From 20CM-2-65-7 sp963830455 (lineage in GTDB: Bacteria > Gemmatimonadota > Gemmatimonadetes > Gemmatimonadales > GWC2-71-9), in NCBI GenBank assembly GCA_963830455.1, contig CAWHMT010000006.1, positions 1 to 64,000 of the forward strand: 64,000 bases of DNA, in the 5' to 3' direction. Below the pieces are notes generated by a model. The model ran no database searches. It was not told the origin of the DNA and worked only from the letters and a program-made list of their open reading frames with translations. Below are positions 32,338 through 39,578 of this stretch, piece after piece (within the stretch, counting starts at the first letter, position 1; each line of letters starts with the position of its first letter). Both the position numbers and the translations under genes were made by a program.

Positions 32338-33701
32338 CCCGCCAGCTTCTGGTTCAGGTAGTGGACCAGCTGACTCGTCGCGACGCGATCCTGTTTGAGC
32401 GTGTCGCGATCGCGCACGGTGACGGTCTGATCCTGGGTGGACTGACCGTCGATCGTGATGCCGAACGGGGTTCCCGCTTCATCCTGGCGTCGATAGCGCC
32501 GTCCGATGGACCCGCCGTCGTCGTAGAACACGTTGAAGTGCCGGCGCACGTCGTCGTGAATGCGATGGGCCAGCTCCGGCATGCCGTCCTTGTTCACGAG
32601 CGGAAACACGGCAGCCTTGAGCGGGGCGAGTGAGGGTTTGAGCTTCAGGACCACGCGTTGCTCGCCACCATCCGCGGCTTCGGCGCCCGACACCGCTTCC
32701 TCTCTATAGGCGTCGCACAGCACCACCAGCGTCGTGCGGTCCGCGCCGGCCGAGGTTTCCACGACATACGGGATGAAACGCTCGTTGGTCTTGGGGTCGA
32801 GATAGTCGAGCTTCTTGCCCGCGTGCTTCTGATGATTCGACAGGTCGAAGTCGGTCCGGTTGTGAATCCCCTCGAACTCGTTCCAGCCAAACGGGAACTC
32901 GTACTGGATGTCGTAGGCATCCTTGGCGTAGTGAGCCAGCTCGTCCTTGCCGTGCTGATGCCAGCGCAGCTTCTCCGGCCGGATCCCGAGGCCCTCGACC
33001 CATTTCATCCGCTCGGCGCGCCAGAGCTCGAACCACTCGTTCTCGCTCCCCGGCTTCACGAAGAACTGCATTTCCATCTGCTCGAATTCACGCGTGCGGA
33101 AGATGAAGTTGCCTGGCGTAATCTCGTTGCGGAACGCTTTGCCGATCTGCGCAATGCCGAACGGGATCCGCTGGCGCGACGACTGCAGCACGTTCAGGTA
33201 GTTGACATAGATCCCCTGCGCCGTTTCCGGCCGCATGAAGATCACTGCGGCCTGCTCCTCGACCGGGCCCATGAACGTCTTGAACATGAGGTTGAACTGC
33301 CGCGGCGCGGTGAGCGTGCCCTTGCTGCCGCACACGGGGCACTGCGCGTCGGGCTGTCCCGGGGTACCCTTGATCCTGGGATCGTCGGAGCGGAAGCGGT
33401 TCTTGCACTGCTTGCAGTCGACCAGCGGATCGGTGAAGCCCGAGATGTGCCCGGATGCCTCCCACACCTTGGGATGCATCAGGATCGCGGCATCGAGACC
33501 CTCGATGTCCTGGCGCTCGTGCACCATCGAGCGCCACCAGCGCTCCTTGATGTTCTTCTTGAGCTCGACGCCGAGCGGCCCATAGTCCCACACGGAGCCG
33601 AGGCCGCCGTAGATCTCGGAGGACTGGAAGACGAAGCCGCGTCGCTTGGCCAGCGAGACGAGCTTCTCCATGGTCTTATCGGCAGGTGAAGCGGGAGACA
33701 T
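32334..33701 (-). CDS. glyS: Glycyl-tRNA synthetase (alpha2 type)
   Basis: 455 residues, class II synthetase. Motifs are KRRGFVFQSSEIYGGLGSVW at the N-terminus, zinc-type cysteines CKQC and CPVCGSKG, class II motif 2 IGKAFRNEITPGNFIFRTRE and motif 3 near the end, followed by an anticodon-binding domain (KPSLAPLKAAVFPLV). It is the alpha2 form shared with archaea and eukaryotes, not the alpha2-beta2 form common in Proteobacteria. It joins glycine to tRNA-Gly. The gene is 12 bases downstream of glycerate kinase on the same strand and may therefore share its riboswitch-controlled transcript. Confidence 0.95.
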   Translation of the reverse strand: MSPASPADKTMEKLVSLAKRRGFVFQSSEIYGGLGSVWDYGPLGVELKKNIKERWWRSMVHERQDIEGLDAAILMHPKVWEASGHISGFTDPLVDCKQCKNRFRSDDPRIKGTPGQPDAQCPVCGSKGTLTAPRQFNLMFKTFMGPVEEQAAVIFMRPETAQGIYVNYLNVLQSSRQRIPFGIAQIGKAFRNEITPGNFIFRTREFEQMEMQFFVKPGSENEWFELWRAERMKWVEGLGIRPEKLRWHQHGKDELAHYAKDAYDIQYEFPFGWNEFEGIHNRTDFDLSNHQKHAGKKLDYLDPKTNERFIPYVVETSAGADRTTLVVLCDAYREEAVSGAEAADGGEQRVVLKLKPSLAPLKAAVFPLVNKDGMPELAHRIHDDVRRHFNVFYDDGGSIGRRYRRQDEAGTPFGITIDGQSTQDQTVTVRDRDTLKQDRVATSQLVHYLNQKLAG

Positions 33702-33713
33702 GGGAGCCGGAAG

Positions 33714-34793
33714 TTAAAGGAGCAGCGCTTCGCGCGCGACCTGTTCGGCCATTTGGGAAAGGTCGCGTACGTCCAGGATCCGCCCATCGGAGTCGCCGGT
33801 GACTGTGTGAACCCCGGTCAGTCTTTCCGCTCGGCCCGCCACCACCGCCACCTTCTTCTTCGCGGCTTGGGCGCGCCGCACCACCTCACCGGGCGCCTTT
33901 CCCACAAGAGAGGTCTGGTCGAAGATCCCCTCGGCCGTGATGACGAGGTCGGCCTTCGCCAGGGCGGCGTCGAATCCGGCGCGTTCCAGTACCCACTGCG
34001 CTCCGCCAACCAGTTCGGCCTTGGCGAAAAAGGCGAGCCCCGCACCCAGGCCACCAGCGGCGCCGCCCATCGGCGTGCTGCCGAGTTCGGGGCGGCCCGA
34101 TTGCGCCCACAACTCGGCCAGCCTTGCGAGGCCGGCGGCCAATTGGGCAATCTCCTCGGGCCGGGCGCCTTTTTGCGGACCAAACACCGGCGCGGCGCCC
34201 TCGGGCCCAAGCAGCGGCGTCTCGACGTCGGCCAGGCCGACGACGCGGGCGCCCAGACCCCAGCCGGGACCAAACGAGGCGAGATCGGCGAGGGACCCAC
34301 CGCCCTCCGGCAGCAGCTCGCCCGCCGCATTCTCGAACGTCCAGCCGAGCCCGCGCGCGGCGCCGGCCCCGCCATCCACCGTCGCGGTCCCACCAAGTCC
34401 CACGACAATCGTGTGGGCACCGCGGTCAGCAGCCGTCCAGATCAGCTCGCCGACACCGCGCGTCGTGGTGCGCATGGGATCGCGGTCCTCGGGCTCCACC
34501 AGCGCGAGGCCACACGCCGACGCGCTTTCGAGGATCGCGGTCTCGCCGTCGATCCAGCCCAGTTCGGCCGAGACGGAATCACCGATCGGACCCGTGACCT
34601 GGAGGCGCTCGCGCAGCGCGCCGGCGGGCAGGACGACGTCGAGGAGCCCGTTGCCGCCGTCAGCGACGGGGCACTCGAGCACCGCGGCGCCCGGAGCGGC
34701 CCGTCGCACGCCGGCCGCCAGCGCTTCGGCCACCTCGCGGGGACCGAGTGTGCCCTTGAAGGCTGCCGGCGCTACGAGCACGACTGGAGGCAT
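33714..34793 (-). CDS. Glycerate kinase
   Basis: 359 residues, GK-I (GarK/GlxK-like) family: VLVAPAAFKGTLGPREVAEA at the N-terminus, CPVADGGNGLLDVVL, TIVVGLGGTATVDGGAG and the C-terminal TAEGIFDQTSLVGKAPGEV. Converts glycerate plus ATP to 2- or 3-phosphoglycerate. ATG 34793 is preceded by a weak ribosome site. A strong terminator hairpin ends about 22 bases upstream, and a c-di-GMP riboswitch lies upstream of that, so expression is likely gated by transcription termination. An in-frame start at 35060 would run through the riboswitch and is not credible. glyS follows. Confidence 0.88.
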   Translation of the reverse strand: MPPVVLVAPAAFKGTLGPREVAEALAAGVRRAAPGAAVLECPVADGGNGLLDVVLPAGALRERLQVTGPIGDSVSAELGWIDGETAILESASACGLALVEPEDRDPMRTTTRGVGELIWTAADRGAHTIVVGLGGTATVDGGAGAARGLGWTFENAAGELLPEGGGSLADLASFGPGWGLGARVVGLADVETPLLGPEGAAPVFGPQKGARPEEIAQLAAGLARLAELWAQSGRPELGSTPMGGAAGGLGAGLAFFAKAELVGGAQWVLERAGFDAALAKADLVITAEGIFDQTSLVGKAPGEVVRRAQAAKKKVAVVAGRAERLTGVHTVTGDSDGRILDVRDLSQMAEQVAREALLL

Positions 34794-34814
34794 GCGGTGG
34801 CCAAGATAGCAGAA

Positions 34815-34845
34815 ACGAGAAACCCCCTGAGTTGCCCCAGGGGGT
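34815..34845 (-). terminator. Intrinsic terminator between the riboswitch and glycerate kinase
   Basis: Minus strand CCCCCTG (34844-34838) pairs with CAGGGGG (34829-34823) around GGGCAACT, followed by TTTCTCGTTTCT. It is the likely off-switch of the upstream riboswitch, since it lies between the aptamer and the glycerate kinase start. Confidence 0.75.
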
Positions 34846-34928
34846 GATCGCCTGCCGCACACCGTGCGCCCTAGAACCCGATGTGAGCGAAGCGAACTCC
34901 TTCTCGCAAACGGGCGGCGCAGGGTCTT

Positions 34929-35009
34929 CTCTGGCAGCCGGGCTATCTCGAGTCCGAGACCCCTTGGCTTTGCGCCCCGCCGTCGCCGGCGGTTTGCCCT
35001 GTTGCAGAG
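34929..35009 (-). promoter_or_regulatory. Cyclic-di-GMP-I (GEMM) riboswitch aptamer
   Basis: On the minus strand, CTCTG (35009-35005) pairs with CAGAG (34933-34929) as the closing stem. Inside it are the conserved blocks ACAGGGCAAACC and GGGCGCAAAGCC joined by a GCCGGCGACGGC hairpin. A second hairpin of the type GGGTCTCGGACTCGAGATAG follows, then CCCGGCTGCC. These are the GEMM-I consensus elements in correct order. The ACAGGGC block carries the Gs found in c-di-GMP sensors, but cGAMP specificity is not excluded. Downstream are a terminator and the glycerate kinase gene. Confidence 0.85.
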
Positions 35010-35184
35010 ATTCTGACTGTTTCGTGAGCAAGAAAAGTGCCGAGTTGTAAGCTCTGTCACAGCAATTGCTGTTGCGGTGACCTAGGTGAAGTACTGTACT
35101 GCTTTCTGCAATAAGAGTTGCGGATTGCGGCAAGCGCTTGTGGCGTCTGGGCGTCTCCTAGATGCGGTGTGCTCGTTTAGACCG
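35010..35184. other. Spacer between purA and the riboswitch
   Basis: Between the purA stop (35185) and the aptamer there is no gene. It is more AT-rich than the surroundings and should contain the promoter of the riboswitch RNA. I could not fix a convincing -35/-10 pair by eye. A GTACTGTAC palindrome occurs near 35090. Confidence 0.4.
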
Positions 35185-36489
35185 TTAGACCTCGATAATC
35201 TGGTCCCGTCGTGTCCCGACACTCACATAGCGGACCGGCGCGCCGGCAAGGTCCTGGAGCCGATCGATGTACGCGCGAGCCGCGGGCGGCAGGTCCGCGA
35301 GCCTCCGCACTTCAGTCAGGCGCTTCTGCCAGCCCGGAGCGCTCTCATAGACCGGCTGCACCCGGCCGATCGTCTCGACGTCTGCCGGCATACTGTCAAT
35401 CAACTCGCCGTCGAGCTTGTATCCAACGCCGACCGGTATCTCGGCGAACGTATCGAGCACGTCCAGCTTCGTCACCGCGAGCCCCGTCAATCCGTTGACG
35501 CGAACCGCATACCGAACCACGACAGCATCGAACCATCCGCAACGCCTTGGCCTTCCCGTCGTCGCCCCAAACTCGCCCCCCAGCTCACGAATCCGCTGTG
35601 CGACGTCCGGCTCAGCTTCGGTGGGCAATGGTCCATTCCCGACGCGCGTCGTGTACGCTTTCACCACGCCCAGCACCGCGTCGATCGCCGTCGGGCCGAT
35701 GCCCACACCCACCGCCGCACCGCCGGCGGTCGTGTTGGACGACGTGACGTACGGATACGTTCCGTGATCGACGTCGAGGAGCGCCCCTTGCGCCCCCTCG
35801 AGCAGTACCGACTCGCCGCGGGCGAGCGCGTCCCACACCACGCGGCCGGCATCGACGGCGAGCGGGAGCAACCGGGGGGCCAGACGTCGGAGGAGTTGTA
35901 CGTGCTGCTCGGCGTTTGCCTGCTCCCCGCTCCCCCCCCCCGCTCCCTGCTCCCCCTGCAGCATGCGCAGCATCTGATTGGCCGCGGCGACCCGCGCGCG
36001 TACCAGCTCCGTTGCACGCTCGAGATTGCGCAAGTCGCCGACCCGTATGCCGCGGCGGCCGTACTTGTCTTCGTACGTGGGACCGATGCCCCGCCCCGTC
36101 GTGCCGATCTGCTCCTGCTTTTCGCGCGCGCGGTCGAGCAGCTTGTGGTAGGGGAGCGTCAGGTGGGCGCGATCGGAGACATGGAGCTTCTGCTCGGTCC
36201 GAACGCCGCGCGCCGCCAGCGCATCGAGCTCGGCAAACAGCTGCTCGGGATCCAGCACGACGCCGTTCCCCACCACGCACACCGCGCCCTGGAGGATGCC
36301 GGACGGGATCTGGTGGAGTACGAACGACTTACCCTCGCCCGTATCGACGGTATGGCCGGCGTTGGCGCCGCCCTGATAGCGCACCACGAGGTCGGCGCGC
36401 TCGGCCAGGACGTCGACGATTTTCCCCTTCCCCTCATCGCCCCATTGCGCGCCCACCACCACGACGCACTGTGTCTTAGGTCCGAACAC
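35185..36489 (-). CDS. purA: Adenylosuccinate synthetase
   Basis: 434 residues. VVVVGAQWGDEGKGKIVDVL is the PurA GTP/IMP signature, followed by VVRYQGGANAGHTV. Further on lie TTGRGIGPTYEDKYGRRGIR and GAQGALLDVDHGTYPYVTSS. Makes adenylosuccinate from IMP, aspartate and GTP. The start is GTG 36489, since homology begins seven residues later. The segment around residue 180 (LQGEQGAGGGSGEQANAEQH) is low-complexity and contains a run of ten Gs at DNA level, an unusual insertion in a housekeeping enzyme. A 133-nt hairpin lies 20 bases upstream. Confidence 0.93.
   Translation of the reverse strand: MFGPKTQCVVVVGAQWGDEGKGKIVDVLAERADLVVRYQGGANAGHTVDTGEGKSFVLHQIPSGILQGAVCVVGNGVVLDPEQLFAELDALAARGVRTEQKLHVSDRAHLTLPYHKLLDRAREKQEQIGTTGRGIGPTYEDKYGRRGIRVGDLRNLERATELVRARVAAANQMLRMLQGEQGAGGGSGEQANAEQHVQLLRRLAPRLLPLAVDAGRVVWDALARGESVLLEGAQGALLDVDHGTYPYVTSSNTTAGGAAVGVGIGPTAIDAVLGVVKAYTTRVGNGPLPTEAEPDVAQRIRELGGEFGATTGRPRRCGWFDAVVVRYAVRVNGLTGLAVTKLDVLDTFAEIPVGVGYKLDGELIDSMPADVETIGRVQPVYESAPGWQKRLTEVRRLADLPPAARAYIDRLQDLAGAPVRYVSVGTRRDQIIEV
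35931..35960. repeat. GCTCCCC-type simple repeat with a ten-base homopolymer inside purA
   Basis: Units of the type GCTCCCC, GCTCCC and TGCTCCCC surround an uninterrupted run of ten C (ten G on the coding strand). It encodes Gly/Ser/Glu/Gln residues in a loop of PurA. Length changes here would shift the reading frame. Confidence 0.6.
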
Positions 36490-36508
36490 TTGGCCCCCAA
36501 AAAAGCGG

Positions 36509-36641
36509 GGACATGCAACGGCTAGGCCGCAGACGCGCCGCGGGTTTCAGGCCCGAGTAACCGGACAATCCTACCGGTGTTGTCCCGTTGACTCTTGCCT
36601 GAGGCCCGCGATGCGTCTGTACATCTAGTTTTTGCATGTCC
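36509..36641. other. Large near-palindromic hairpin upstream of purA
   Basis: The two arms pair along nearly their whole length: GGACATGCAA with TTGCATGTCC, CTAG with CTAG, CAGACGC with GCGTCTG, CGCGGGTTTCAGGC with GCCTGAGGCCCGCG, then GAGT/ACTC, AAC/GTT and GGACAA/TTGTCC. Small internal loops separate the blocks and the apical loop is about 11 bases. On the minus strand the stem is followed by CCGC and TTTTTT, then the purA start 20 bases from the stem. It could be a structured purA leader, a small rod-like RNA with terminator, or a small palindromic repeat element. Confidence 0.7.
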
Positions 36642-36655
36642 TAGCTAATGTGCAA

Positions 36656-36682
36656 CAAAAAAGCCCCCGCGTTCTGGGGGCC
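36656..36682 (-). terminator. Rho-independent terminator after the M28 peptidase gene
   Basis: Minus strand GCCCCC (36681-36676) pairs with GGGGGC (36668-36663) around a seven-base loop and is followed by TTTTTTGTTG. It lies 23 bases after the stop of the peptidase gene and closes the transcript that includes trpS through the peptidase. Confidence 0.85.
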
Positions 36683-36704
36683 GTGGAGCATCCTCTGAAA
36701 GAAG

Positions 36705-37574
36705 CTATCCCTGCCGCAGTACCCGCGCCAGTCCCGCCGCGACACGCGCCGCCCCATCCAACCGTACACGATCAACCGTGTCCTGCGGCGTATGGACAAT
36801 CATCATCGTTGCGACGCCTCCCTTGAGGATTGTGGCGCATTCGCGGCCGGCACGGCGCAGCGCGATGCCGTCCACGACCACCGGCAGCCAACGCCAGCGG
36901 TTCGCGTCGAGCGCCCGAGCGACGGCAGTCCCAACCGGGCCGGGCCGGTGCGCAAAGACTGTCGCGGGGCCGACGTCGTCCATGCCATCGAGATTGAGGA
37001 TTGCGGCATCCCTGAAGAGCTCCGCCCGATCCCTCGCAAGGGCGCGCGCCCCCACAAGGCCGTACTCCTCCGCATCGGGGAACACGACGCCTAGGCCCGC
37101 GTCTCGTGGCAGCTGATCGATCGTCATCAGGATCGTGATCAGCGCGCTGGCGTTGTCGACCGCTCCGGGGGAGTTGTCCGTGACGCGATTCTGCGAGAGG
37201 ACGGCCAGGCCGAGACCCAGCGCGATGAGTGACGGAATGAAATCGACCGGCAGAAACACCAGACCACCCACCACCATGCCAAAGGCAATCAGGCGCTTCA
37301 GCATCGATATCGGCTGGCCCTTGGAGTCGTAATGCGCGACGAGCCAGACCGATGGACGCACCGTCGCTCGCCGCGCGATCAGGTTGACCCCCCGAATCTC
37401 GCGCGGCGTGCCGAACAGCGCGCGAGCCGGGCGGCCGCTGAATGCGTGCTCCTCGACGTCAAAGCCGCGCGCTTCGAGCTCGCGCCTCAATGCTTCCCGG
37501 ACTCTCTGGTGATTGGGTGTTCCCACGAGCCGAGGGACGGCCAGCTCGTTGAACAGCACGCCGTAGTCAGTCAC
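36705..37574 (-). CDS. M28 family metallopeptidase with a membrane insertion
   Basis: 289 residues from GTG 37574, which overlaps the stop of the upstream gene. Zinc-site motifs of M28 aminopeptidases are in order: VWLVAHYDSKGQP (His, Asp), NSPGAVDNASALI (bridging Asp), VFPDAEEYGLVGAR (Glu-Glu), LNLDGMDDVGP (Asp) and MMIVHTPQDTVDRV (His). Between the first two, two hydrophobic helices are inserted (FGMVVGGLVFLPVDFIPSLI, ALGLGLAVL), which would anchor the enzyme. No signal peptide is seen, so which side the active site faces is uncertain. Transcript ends at 36656-36682. Confidence 0.82.
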   Translation of the reverse strand: MTDYGVLFNELAVPRLVGTPNHQRVREALRRELEARGFDVEEHAFSGRPARALFGTPREIRGVNLIARRATVRPSVWLVAHYDSKGQPISMLKRLIAFGMVVGGLVFLPVDFIPSLIALGLGLAVLSQNRVTDNSPGAVDNASALITILMTIDQLPRDAGLGVVFPDAEEYGLVGARALARDRAELFRDAAILNLDGMDDVGPATVFAHRPGPVGTAVARALDANRWRWLPVVVDGIALRRAGRECATILKGGVATMMIVHTPQDTVDRVRLDGAARVAAGLARVLRQG

Positions 37575-38433
37575 GCACGAGCGCGCCGACGCGTTCGCGA
37601 TCGGCGGGCGACAGCGGCGCGAGCGGTGGCCGCGGAGGACCGCCGTGCAATCCCACCGCATCCATCGCGGCTTTCACGCCCGCGGGCCCCAGCTTGCCGA
37701 CGATTTCCTTGTCGAGCGGCGTAATGCGCTCTTGCAGCCGGCCGGCGGCGGCGCGATCGCCCTGCTCGAACGCGCGGACCAGCTCGACGCACAGCTTCGG
37801 CGCGAAGCACGCGACACCGATCACGCCTCCCTGGCACCCGAGCTCGAGACCGGCGTACAGCAGCGATGCCGAGCCGGCGAGCACGGTCCAGTGCGGCACC
37901 GCTTCGCGATAGGCGGCGAGATTCTTCAGGTCGCCGGACGAATCCTTGACGCCGATGATGCGCTCGTGTCCTTCGAGCTGTTGCAGCACCGCCGCGGCGA
38001 GCGACAGGTGGGTGTACTTGGGAATGTTGTAGACGAGCACCGGCACGGGGCTCGCGTCGGCGACCGCGCGAAAGTGCGCGACGAGCGTGTCCGTCGTCGC
38101 AGCCGCGGAGAAATACGACGGCGGGCGCACCAGCACGGCATCGGCGCCCTCGGCCGCGGCCGCCGCGGTGAGCGCGATGGTGTGGCGCGTCGACTCCGCT
38201 CCGGTGCCGGCGATCAGCGAGGCCCCGTTCGCCATCGACTCGCGCGCAAGCGCGACCAGCTCGCGCTGCTCGTCGGCATCGAGCAGCGGCGCTTCCCCCG
38301 TCGAGCCGGACACGACGATGCCGTCGACGCCGGCGTCGAGCAGGCGCGCGATGTTGCGCCGGAACGGAAGCGGCGCGATGTCGCCGGTCGCCGGATCGAA
38401 CGGCGTGGGAATCGGCGGGAAGACGCCTTTCAC
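37567..38433 (-). CDS. Dihydrodipicolinate synthase family lyase (DapA-like)
   Basis: 288 residues with the class I aldolase barrel of the DapA/NanA family: GVFPPIPTPFDPATGDI at the start, GIVVSGSTGEAPLLDADEQ, VLVYNIPKYTHLSL (catalytic Tyr) and IIGVKDSSGD (Schiff-base Lys). It condenses or splits pyruvate-type substrates. No other lysine genes lie nearby, so it may be a sugar-acid lyase rather than true DapA. It overlaps the pilT-like gene stop by four bases. Confidence 0.8.
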   Translation of the reverse strand: MKGVFPPIPTPFDPATGDIAPLPFRRNIARLLDAGVDGIVVSGSTGEAPLLDADEQRELVALARESMANGASLIAGTGAESTRHTIALTAAAAAEGADAVLVRPPSYFSAAATTDTLVAHFRAVADASPVPVLVYNIPKYTHLSLAAAVLQQLEGHERIIGVKDSSGDLKNLAAYREAVPHWTVLAGSASLLYAGLELGCQGGVIGVACFAPKLCVELVRAFEQGDRAAAGRLQERITPLDKEIVGKLGPAGVKAAMDAVGLHGGPPRPPLAPLSPADRERVGALVRD

Positions 38434-39578
38434 TGCGGCAGCATGCTGGACAAGTCGTCGCTGAATCCCGCCGGTTTCTCCTCGGCGGGCGGCGACGGCG
38501 CGACGCGCGAGCGGCGGCGCAACGTTTTCATCTGCAGCTGGAAGTCGGAGCGGTTGGACGACGCGGCGACCGCCGTCTCGTACGTCACGATATCGTCCGC
38601 GACCAGATCCATCAGGTGCTGGTCGAACGTCTGCATGCCGTACTGCTCACGCGATTCCTTGATGTAGTCGTGCAGCGCGGCGGTGCGGTCCCGGTCGCGG
38701 ATCATGTCGCGCGCCGTGCCGGTCGCGAGCAGCACCTCGAGCGCCGCCGCGCGGCCGTGGCCGTCGGCGCGGGCCAGCAGCCGCTGCGACACCACCGCGT
38801 GCAGCGCCTCCGCCAGGCGCAGCCGCGCGATCTCCTGTTCCTCGGGCGGAAACATCGAAATGATGCGGCTCACGGTCGTGACCGCGTCCGGCGTGTGCAG
38901 CGTCGACACCAGCAGATGGCCCGTTTCCGCGGCCTTCATGGCCGTGTCCATCGTCTCGGCATCACGCATTTCGCCGATGAGCACCACGTCGGGATCCTGG
39001 CGCAGCGCCGCGCGCAACCCGGTGCGAAAGTCGTCCGTATCCACGCCGATCTCGCGCTGCGTCACCGAGCAATTGATGTCGCGATGCAGAAATTCGATCG
39101 GGTTTTCGAGCGTGAGAATGTGGCGGTGCTGAGTCTGATTGATGTGATTGATGATCGCCGCCATCGTGGAGCTCTTCCCCGATCCCGTCACCCCGGTGAC
39201 GAGAATCATGCCGCGCTCGGCCGTGGCGACCTCGCTCAGCACCGCGGGCAGCTTCAGCGACTCGAACGTCGGCACGTCGAACGGGATCACGCGCATGACG
39301 ATCATGAAGGAGGAGCGCTGCCGCAGGATGTTCACGCGGAAGCGGCCGACGCCCGGCATGCCCCACGAGCAGTCGTAGTCGCGGAGCCGGTCGATGCGCG
39401 CGCGATCATCCTCGTTGCTGATCAGGCGCTGCGCGATCGCTTTGGTTTGATCGGGGGTCAGCCGCTGTTTAGTGAGCGGGACCAGCTTTCCGTCGATGCG
39501 CGCCCGGAACACGTCGCCCGCCTTGATGTGCAGGTCGGACGCCCCGCGGTCCACCGCCGCCTTGATGATTTTTTCCAT
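38430..39578 (-). CDS. Type IV pilus retraction ATPase PilT/PilU family
   Basis: 382 residues: N-terminal PAS-like domain (GASDLHIKAGDVFRARIDGK), Walker A LVTGVTGSGKSSTMAAIIN, Asp box region NCSVTQREIGVDTDDFRTGL, Walker B DVVLIGEMRDAETMD and His box TGHLLVSTLHTPDA. The Pro/Glu tail after residue 350 is longer than in PilT. The family powers pilus retraction in twitching motility. No other pilus genes lie in the window; the gene is embedded in a metabolic operon with zero spacing from the dehydrogenase gene. Confidence 0.88.
   Translation of the reverse strand: MEKIIKAAVDRGASDLHIKAGDVFRARIDGKLVPLTKQRLTPDQTKAIAQRLISNEDDRARIDRLRDYDCSWGMPGVGRFRVNILRQRSSFMIVMRVIPFDVPTFESLKLPAVLSEVATAERGMILVTGVTGSGKSSTMAAIINHINQTQHRHILTLENPIEFLHRDINCSVTQREIGVDTDDFRTGLRAALRQDPDVVLIGEMRDAETMDTAMKAAETGHLLVSTLHTPDAVTTVSRIISMFPPEEQEIARLRLAEALHAVVSQRLLARADGHGRAAALEVLLATGTARDMIRDRDRTAALHDYIKESREQYGMQTFDQHLMDLVADDIVTYETAVAASSNRSDFQLQMKTLRRRSRVAPSPPAEEKPAGFSDDLSSMLPQ

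Noticed and set aside
33714..35060. A longer glycerate kinase starting at 35060
   Set aside because: The extra N-terminus is encoded by the GEMM riboswitch and its terminator and has no protein-like pattern; homology starts at 34793.
35155..35192. GTTAGAC at the purA stop as a possible attC core
   Set aside because: No paired core or arms were found around it; it is explained by the purA TAA stop context.
36509..36641. 6S RNA
   Set aside because: Rod shape fits in outline, but there is no large central bubble and the length is shorter than typical 6S RNA; kept only as an alternative.
36509..36641. CRISPR or transposon end
   Set aside because: Only one inverted repeat pair, no direct repeats, spacers, target duplications or transposase nearby.
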